From: Syntrophomonadaceae bacterium
GTDB lineage: Bacteria; Bacillota; Dethiobacteria; DTU022
DNA length: 12,714 bases
Direction: 5' to 3'
NCBI GenBank assembly: GCA_007136055.1
Contig: SLHT01000096.1
Coordinates: 1-12,714 of the forward strand
How positions within the stretch are numbered: position 1 is the first letter of the stretch; each line of letters starts with the position of its first letter. Position numbers and translations under genes: made by a program. The notes under the pieces are model-generated. The model made no database searches, was not told the origin of the DNA, and saw only the letters and a program-made list of their open reading frames with translations. This document shows positions 7,584 through 12,714 of the stretch, one piece after another.

Positions 7584-8465
7584 ATGGACCACTTGACCAG
7601 GCTGGAAAACAAAAGCATCCACATTCTGCGCGAGGCCTACAGCGAATTCAAGAACCTCTGCATGCTCTGGTCCATCGGCAAGGACAGCACCGTCCTGCTC
7701 TGGTTGGCCCGCAAATCCTTTTTCGGCCACGTCCCCATCCCCCTGGTCCATATTGACACAAGCTTTAAAATACCGGAGATGATCGCCTACCGAGACAGGC
7801 TCGCTATCAAGTGGCGCCTGGACATGATCTATGGGCAGAACTTAAATGCTCTCAAGGAAAAGCAGAGCTTTCCCGACGGCAATTGCACCCGTCTGGAGTG
7901 CTGCAAGCTGCTTAAAACAGAGGCCCTGATCAATACCCTGAGCGGGAACTGGCCCCGCTACCGCTTGAACCATGACACCGGTAAATACGAGCTCGATCAC
8001 AACCGCGAGCCCTATAGCGGAGTAATCGTTGGGGTTAGGTCAGACGAGGAAGGGACTCGCTCCAAGGAAAGATACTTTTCCCCTCGCGGCAAAAAGAGCA
8101 ACTGGGACCTGGCCGACCAGCCGCCTGAATTTTGGAACCAGTACAAGACCGATTTTTCCCCGGGGACCCATGTGCGTATTCACCCCCTGCTGGACTGGAC
8201 CGAGCTCGATATCTGGGAATATATCAACAGGGAAAAGATTCCCACCGTATCACTCTACTATAACCAGGGGGATAGTACCAGGTATCGTTCCCTGGGCTGT
8301 GCACCCTGCACCAGGCCCGTAGATTCGACAGCTAAAAATGTAGCAGAAATAATAGAGGAACTTAAAACCGGCCAGTTTTCTAGGATTGCCGAACGTTCCG
8401 GTCGCGAACAGGATAAGGAAGACGGCGGGGGTCTGGAAACCCTGCGGGTAGATGGTTACATGTAG
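7584..8465 (+). CDS. cysD: Sulfate adenylyltransferase subunit 2
   Basis: 293 residues, against 302 in E. coli. This is the catalytic subunit of the heterodimeric ATP sulfurylase, which makes adenosine 5'-phosphosulfate (APS) from ATP and sulfate, driven by GTP hydrolysis in CysN. The PP-loop SIGKDST is at residues 30-36. LVHIDTSFKIPEM, VIVGVRSDEEGTRSKER, FSPRGKK, VRIHPLLDWTELDIWEYI, and YRSLGCAPCTRPV are all family blocks. The C-terminus ends in ETLRVDGYM, in the place where relatives carry the conserved RxGYF/M end. A ribosome site AGGAGAG (7570-7576) precedes ATG 7584. The cysN ribosome site overlaps its stop codon. With no cysH in view, the APS made here likely goes to PAPS for sulfation. 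Confidence 0.97.
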   Translation: MDHLTRLENKSIHILREAYSEFKNLCMLWSIGKDSTVLLWLARKSFFGHVPIPLVHIDTSFKIPEMIAYRDRLAIKWRLDMIYGQNLNALKEKQSFPDGNCTRLECCKLLKTEALINTLSGNWPRYRLNHDTGKYELDHNREPYSGVIVGVRSDEEGTRSKERYFSPRGKKSNWDLADQPPEFWNQYKTDFSPGTHVRIHPLLDWTELDIWEYINREKIPTVSLYYNQGDSTRYRSLGCAPCTRPVDSTAKNVAEIIEELKTGQFSRIAERSGREQDKEDGGGLETLRVDGYM

Positions 8466-8474
8466 GAGGTTAAA

Positions 8475-10304
8475 ATGACGGCACTGAATTTGGAAGGAAA
8501 TCGCCTTGCTGAGGATAGGGAAAATATGCATATTGCCATCGTCGGTCACGTCGATCACGGCAAGAGCACCGTCATCGGGCGTCTCTTGGCCGACACAGGT
8601 TCGCTGCCCGAGGGCAAGCTGGAGTTAGTCCGGGAATTCTGCCGGCGTAACGCCCGACCTTTCGAGTATGCCTTTCTCCTTGATGCTTTGAAGGACGAGC
8701 AGTCCCAGGGCATCACCATCGAGTCTGCCCGCTGTTTTTTCAAGACGGCGAAAAGAAACTACATTATCATCGATGCTCCCGGCCATATCGAATTTTTAAA
8801 AAACATGGTTACCGGCGCTTCCCGGGCAGAGGCGGCTCTTTTGGTTATCGATGCCACCGAGGGGGTCCAGGAAAACTCCCGCCGCCACGGTTACATGCTT
8901 TCGGTCTTGGGCATCAAGCAGGTTGCCGTTCTGATCAATAAACTGGATCTGGTTGATTACAGCAGGGAAGTTTTTGAGACCGTCAGGGAAGAATACCGCG
9001 CTTTTTTAGAAAAAATCGGGATTGAACCCTCCTGTTTTATTCCCGTCAGCGGCATGCGGGGCGACAACATCGCCTCCCTGTCTGAAAAAATGCCCTGGTA
9101 TTGCGGGTCTAGCGTTCTGGAAATACTGGACGCCTTTGAAGGCGAAAAACCGGAACAAGACAAGCCTTTCCGGATGCCCGTGCAGGGTGTTTATAAGTTT
9201 ACCCGCGACGGCGATAACCGCAGGATCATCGCCGGGACAGTAGAAGCCGGGACTCTTACAGTAGGCGATAAGGTCATCTTCTACCCTTCCGGTAAAATCA
9301 GCCGGGTTAAATCTATCGAGGCATTTAATCAAAGCAAAAAAGACAAACTAGAGACTGGTTACGCTGCCGGCTTTACCCTTGCTGAGCAGGTTTTTGTTTC
9401 CCGGGGCGAGATCGCCACCCTAGCCGGACAGCTCAAACCCGGGGTTACCTCTCGGATCCGGGCCAACATCTTCTGGCTGGGCCGGGAACCCTTCCGCAAG
9501 CATAAGCAGTACCTCTTCAAGCTGGGCACGGCCAAGATCGGGGTCACCCTGGAAGAAGTGGTAAAGATTATCGACGCCTCGAGCCTAGCAGTAACCAGCA
9601 AAGATTTCCTTGACAAACATGATGTTGCCGAGTGTATTTTAAAGCTGGACCAGGACATCGCCTTTGACCCGCCCGATGTGCTGGTCCAGACCAGCCGCTT
9701 TGTCATCGTCGACAATTACGAGATCGCGGGCGGGGGGATCGTGGAGGAAGCCTTAGCAGATATCCACCAGGCTACCAGAGAAAAGGTACACCTGCGCAAT
9801 ATCAAGTGGGAAAAGGGCTATGTCGAGGAAGAAGAAAGGGCAGAGCGCTACAGCCAGAAGCCGACCCTGGTCCTGGTGACCGGAAAAAAAGAGATCAACC
9901 GCAAGCAGGTGGCCAAGGTCCTGGAAAAGAAGCTTTTTGAGCAGGGCAAGCCAGTTTACTTTTACAGCATGGGCAACCTGCTCTACGGGATCGATGCCGA
10001 CATCAAGGCTTCTGTTAAAAATGATAAAAAAGAACACTTTCGGCGCCTGGCCGAGGTGGCCAACATCATGCTCGATGCCGGGATAATTTTAATTGTTTCG
10101 GTGATCGAGCTGACCCGCGAAGATGTCAGACAGCTCAGCCTGGGCATCAACCATGAAAAAATTGTTACCGTCTGGCTGGGCGAAGAGGCCAATACCGACG
10201 TGGAGATCGACCTCCATATCCCCGAAACATTTTCCCAGGATAAGACGGTAGCAACCATTAAGGAATACTTGCAGAAAAAAGGGATTATATTTAAACCCTG
10301 GTAG
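8475..10304 (+). CDS. cysN: Sulfate adenylyltransferase subunit 1 (GTPase) with degenerate APS-kinase-like C-terminal domain
   Basis: 609 residues. A plain CysN has about 475, so there is an extra C-terminal domain as in CysNC/NodQ. The N-terminal GTPase has G1 GHVDHGKST (24-32), G3 DAPGH (100-104) and G4 NKLD (155-158), followed by EF-Tu-like beta-barrel domains to about residue 450. It drives APS synthesis by CysD. Residues 463-609 align with APS kinase: TLVLVTG, LEKKLFEQGKPVYFYSMGN, LLYGIDADI, HFRRLAEVANIMLDAGIILI. However, the P-loop GLSGxGKT is replaced by GKKEINRKQ, the DGD motif by SMGN, and the APS site FISPYR by VIELTRE. The lid segment between R..TKGLY and PE.PD is deleted. It should not phosphorylate APS. 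By analogy with fungal ATP sulfurylase it may be an allosteric or docking domain (inference). AGGAGGT (8464-8470) lies four bases before the ATG. Confidence 0.93.
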   Translation: MTALNLEGNRLAEDRENMHIAIVGHVDHGKSTVIGRLLADTGSLPEGKLELVREFCRRNARPFEYAFLLDALKDEQSQGITIESARCFFKTAKRNYIIIDAPGHIEFLKNMVTGASRAEAALLVIDATEGVQENSRRHGYMLSVLGIKQVAVLINKLDLVDYSREVFETVREEYRAFLEKIGIEPSCFIPVSGMRGDNIASLSEKMPWYCGSSVLEILDAFEGEKPEQDKPFRMPVQGVYKFTRDGDNRRIIAGTVEAGTLTVGDKVIFYPSGKISRVKSIEAFNQSKKDKLETGYAAGFTLAEQVFVSRGEIATLAGQLKPGVTSRIRANIFWLGREPFRKHKQYLFKLGTAKIGVTLEEVVKIIDASSLAVTSKDFLDKHDVAECILKLDQDIAFDPPDVLVQTSRFVIVDNYEIAGGGIVEEALADIHQATREKVHLRNIKWEKGYVEEEERAERYSQKPTLVLVTGKKEINRKQVAKVLEKKLFEQGKPVYFYSMGNLLYGIDADIKASVKNDKKEHFRRLAEVANIMLDAGIILIVSVIELTREDVRQLSLGINHEKIVTVWLGEEANTDVEIDLHIPETFSQDKTVATIKEYLQKKGIIFKPW

Positions 10305-10317
10305 GTGGGGAGAGAAC

Positions 10318-10980
10318 ATGCTCGTCAGTCATCGGAAACAATTTATCTATACCAAGACCTTAAAAACGGCCGGCACCAGCGTGGAGAGCTACTTTGAAAA
10401 GTACTGCCTGCCCCAGGGCCAGTGGCAGCTCAGCCACGCCCGGGAAGCATCGGTCCGAAAAGAAGGGATCATTGGTTACCGGGGTCGGGGAAAAAAAGAT
10501 CCCACATGGTACAACCATATGCCGGCCAGGCAGATCAAGGATCAGCTCGGAGATCAGCTCTGGGACGGCTATTTTAAATTCTGCGTGATCAGGAATCCTT
10601 TTGATAAACTCCTGTCCCACTTTTACTATATTATAAGGAAGGAAATGATCGACCCCCGGCTTCTGCAGGCTGATAATGTCGCCTCCTTCAGGAATTGGCT
10701 CAAAAGCGGGGGCCAAATAATCGACCGGGACAAGTACCTGATCGAGGGCCGGGTCTGCCTCGATTATTTTATCCGCTACGAAAACCTGCATGAAGGTATC
10801 CGAGAGGTTTGTACAAGACTGCAGGTACCCTTCGAGCCGGACCAGATCCCCCGTTTGAAAACCGGCATGCGCAACGAACAGATTCCCCTAAAAGATTACT
10901 ATGATGCTGAGTCCATCAACATTGTCAAGGAGTTATACTTTTTTGAACTGGATTATTTCGGGTACGACTTTCCGTCCTAG
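10318..10980 (+). CDS. Sulfotransferase (Sulfotransfer_2 type)
   Basis: 220 residues. It should transfer sulfate from PAPS to a carbohydrate acceptor. The 5'-phosphosulfate loop is LKTAGTSVE (K16, T20, S21) and the 3'-phosphate site is VIRNPFDKLLS (R92, S100). DYFIRYENLHEGI, and the end YFFELDYFGYDF are typical of bacterial members that lack membrane segments. It is the closest visible relative of the ATA-start gene at 3771, with the same length and a gapless N-terminal match. ATG 10318 follows a purine-rich ribosome site GGGGAGAG (10307-10314) and lies 13 bases after cysN. It shares the high-GC composition of the cysDN block, so it probably travelled with it. Acceptor unknown. Confidence 0.88.
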   Translation: MLVSHRKQFIYTKTLKTAGTSVESYFEKYCLPQGQWQLSHAREASVRKEGIIGYRGRGKKDPTWYNHMPARQIKDQLGDQLWDGYFKFCVIRNPFDKLLSHFYYIIRKEMIDPRLLQADNVASFRNWLKSGGQIIDRDKYLIEGRVCLDYFIRYENLHEGIREVCTRLQVPFEPDQIPRLKTGMRNEQIPLKDYYDAESINIVKELYFFELDYFGYDFPS

Positions 10981-11049
10981 TTCTCTTTCATTTTTGATCC
11001 TACTGTTTTGTCAGGGCAGTTCTGAACGGGACGGGGAAAGGAGCTTGCC

Positions 11050-12405
11050 ATGCAGTCACAAAAAGGGGTCACCCTCTGGTTCACGGGCTTAAGCGGCGTT
11101 GGCAAGACCACCGTGGCCTTGGAGGTGGGAAAAAGACTTCTGGCAAAAGGGTACCTTGTGGAACGGCTGGACGGAGACGTGGTCCGGGAGCACCTGACCC
11201 GAGACCTCGGTTTCAGCCGGGCCGACCGCGATGAAAACATCCGTCGTAACAGCTTCGTGGCTGCCCTTCTAACCAGGAACGGTATCATCACCCTCTGCTG
11301 TTTCATCTCTCCCTATCGCCAGGCCCGGGAAGAAGCGCGCCGGTTGATAGGTTCCTTCGTCGAAATTTATGTTAACGCACCTTTGGAGGTATGTGAATCA
11401 AGAGATACCAAAGGACTATATGCTCGTGCCCGGGCCGGAGAAATAACTGAATTCACTGGTGTTTCTGATCCTTACGAACCCCCTGAAAAACCGGACATTG
11501 AGCTTAAAACAGATCAAGAAAGTGTTTCTGTAAGCGCCGAGAAAGTTATTAGTTTTTTACAACAGCATGGCTATATTGACCCCGGCCCTGTTGATCTACA
11601 TATACATACAAACTTTTCCGACGGACAATTTACTCCTGCTGAAATTATTAAAGCAGCTAAAGATGCTGGTTTTGGAGCTATTGCTATTACCGACCATGAT
11701 ACGACCCAAGGTATAAAACCTGCCCTTGAAGCAGCGTTTAAACATGGATTGGAAGTTATACCGGGGATTGAACTATCCGCTTTGGATGAAGAAAAAGAAA
11801 TACATATCCTTGGTTATTTTATCGACCCGGAAAATATTGAACTGCAGAAAGTATTGGAACAAGTTAAAGTTGCACGCAGGTCAAGGGCAGATGTCATGAT
11901 AAATAAACTGAACTCTTTAGGAGTTGATATCTCCTCTGGTGAAGTAAGAAAAATGGCGGGTAAAGATATTATTGGTAGGCCTCACATTGCCAGAGTCATG
12001 CAGGAAAAGGGCTACATCGCGGATTTAGCAGAAGCTTTTAGCAAAGAATATATTGGTCGAGGTGGCCGAGCCTACGTGGAAAGGTTTAAAATAACTCCCG
12101 GGCAGGCAATTGATTTGGTGTTGAGTGCTGGGGGGATTCCTGTTTTGGCCCATCCCGGATACCTGAGTGACAGAACTTCTCTTAGAGAAAGTGAAATTGC
12201 CCAGTATGTAGCAATGGGATTGAAAGGAATTGAGGTTTATTATAGTAGACATACACTTAAACAAGCACATTATTACAAAAATATTGCCCTGAGGCACGAA
12301 CTTCTAATAACCGGTGGTACCGATTTTCATGGGCACGATTTACAGTTTAAGGAAAACATAAGGCTTCCCTATAAACATCTACAGGAGCTAAAAAATCATA
12401 TTTAG
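11050..12405 (+). CDS. cysC: APS kinase fused to a PHP-domain phosphoesterase (likely PAP phosphatase)
   Basis: 451 residues in two complete-looking domains. Residues 1-176 are an APS kinase: P-loop GLSGVGKTT (13-21), LDGDVVR (40-46), DLGFSRADRDENIRR (52-66), FISPYR (85-90), DTKGLY (119-124), FTGVSDPYEPPEKPDI (135-150). It phosphorylates APS to PAPS. Residues 180-440 are a PHP domain of the YciV/TrpH type, with metal ligands in DLHIH (182-186), SDG, ITDHDT (213-218), PGIELS (E241), EIHILGYF (H252), GRPH (H312), LAHPG (H368) and GTDFHGHD (D425, H427). A characterised relative, Cv1693 of Chromobacterium violaceum, removes the 3'-phosphate of 3',5'-adenosine bisphosphate. The PHP half may therefore destroy PAP made by the neighbouring sulfotransferases. 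The ribosome site AAAGGAG (11037-11043) precedes ATG 11050. GC falls from 60 percent (11101-11340) to 39 percent (11641-11880) inside the gene. An RNase-like role for the PHP half is the main alternative. Confidence 0.9.
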   Translation: MQSQKGVTLWFTGLSGVGKTTVALEVGKRLLAKGYLVERLDGDVVREHLTRDLGFSRADRDENIRRNSFVAALLTRNGIITLCCFISPYRQAREEARRLIGSFVEIYVNAPLEVCESRDTKGLYARARAGEITEFTGVSDPYEPPEKPDIELKTDQESVSVSAEKVISFLQQHGYIDPGPVDLHIHTNFSDGQFTPAEIIKAAKDAGFGAIAITDHDTTQGIKPALEAAFKHGLEVIPGIELSALDEEKEIHILGYFIDPENIELQKVLEQVKVARRSRADVMINKLNSLGVDISSGEVRKMAGKDIIGRPHIARVMQEKGYIADLAEAFSKEYIGRGGRAYVERFKITPGQAIDLVLSAGGIPVLAHPGYLSDRTSLRESEIAQYVAMGLKGIEVYYSRHTLKQAHYYKNIALRHELLITGGTDFHGHDLQFKENIRLPYKHLQELKNHI

Positions 12406-12543
12406 TAAAGCTTCTTACTTCAGGTAAATAGCTCCATATGTTTTTAATAATTAATACTTCAGCTTACTGCATCCTAAAAAACGCGCTCTTATTGAAAATA
12501 ATATATTAATTAGTACAAATTATGCAGGGATTTTTGAAAAGTC

Positions 12544-12562
12544 ATAGAATAGTAAATTCTAT
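12544..12562. repeat. Short AT-rich inverted repeat
   Basis: ATAGAAT (12544-12550) and ATTCTAT (12556-12562) form a perfect 7-bp stem with a 5-base loop. No T-run follows on either strand close enough to make it a standard terminator. In such AT-rich DNA it may be chance. Confidence 0.35.
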
Positions 12563-12581
12563 AAATAATAGATATTTCAAT

Positions 12582-12617
12582 AATCGCAATATACCTGCTT
12601 TTTTTACTATAGCGATT
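12582..12617. repeat. Imperfect inverted repeat with a T-rich loop
   Basis: AATCGC (12582-12587) pairs with GCGATT (12612-12617). After a two-base bulge, TATA (12590-12593) pairs with TATA (12608-12611). The loop of 14 bases holds a run of T. It lies between the last + strand gene and a possible convergent gene at the window edge, so it may be a weak bidirectional stop or chance. Confidence 0.3.
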
Positions 12618-12714
12618 TAGACTCTGATTGCTTACCTAAACTGAGATTTACAACTAAATATTTAATTTATTCCTCAAAGAAAGCTTCTACAGATTCTTTA
12701 ACACAATCTATAAA

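Larger units (their letters stand above)
12406..12714. other. AT-rich intergenic end of the window, no supported gene
   Basis: I see no open frame of useful length and no clear intrinsic terminator directly after the last gene. Short inverted repeats are present (listed separately). On the minus strand a 15-codon run (12714 down to a TAA at 12667-12669) reads IDCVKESVEAFFEE. It could be the C-terminal end of a gene entering from the right on the opposite strand, but it is too short to call. Confidence 0.6.

Noticed and set aside
12667..12714. Possible C-terminal end of a minus-strand gene reading IDCVKESVEAFFEE before a TAA
   Set aside because: Only 15 codons are visible. Open runs of this length are common by chance, so it is noted but not listed as a gene.

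Overview
This 12.7 kb window carries about nine intact genes, one gene cut by the left edge and one apparent gene remnant, all on the + strand and mostly abutting or overlapping. The contents are those of a locus that builds a sulfated, probably fucose-containing surface glycan. It holds four sulfotransferase (ST) domains, the GDP-mannose to GDP-fucose pathway (Gmd, Fcl), a CysP-type sulfate permease, ATP sulfurylase (CysD, CysN) and an APS kinase fused to a PHP-family phosphoesterase. No PAPS reductase or sulfite reductase is seen. Sulfate here therefore appears to be activated for transfer to a glycan rather than reduced to sulfide.

Organism: strong AGGAGG-type ribosome sites, a CysP resembling the Bacillus type and an MptE/Maf-like DUF115 protein suggest a Firmicute, perhaps a clostridial lineage. 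This is an inference and the genus cannot be read from the sequence.

Layout: (1) 1-564, C-terminal part of a DUF115/MptE-like glycan protein. (2) 558-1877, a glycosyltransferase-2-like domain fused to an ST. (3) 1874-about 1999, a degraded glycosyltransferase start. (4) 2039-3709, a degenerate ST domain fused to an FkbM methyltransferase. (5) 3771-4442, a stand-alone ST whose natural start position is an ATA codon. (6) 4448-6455, gmd and fcl. (7) 6529-7557, cysP. (8) 7584-10304, cysD and a long cysN whose C-terminal APS-kinase-like domain has lost its P-loop. (9) 10318-10980, another ST. (10) 11050-12405, APS kinase fused to a PHP domain. (11) 12406-12714, AT-rich DNA with no gene I can support.

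How it fits together: CysP would import sulfate, CysDN would make APS, and the kinase half of the last gene would make PAPS. The STs would use PAPS to sulfate a glycan and release PAP, an ST inhibitor. The PHP half belongs to a family that includes a known 3',5'-bisphosphonucleotide (PAP) phosphatase. One polypeptide may therefore both make the sulfate donor and clear its by-product. This fusion, the APS pseudokinase on CysN and the multi-domain sulfotransferases are the most interesting items.

Base composition is mosaic. The left third and the right end are AT-rich and the middle is GC-rich. Both transitions lie inside genes: within gmd, and within the kinase half of the kinase-PHP fusion.
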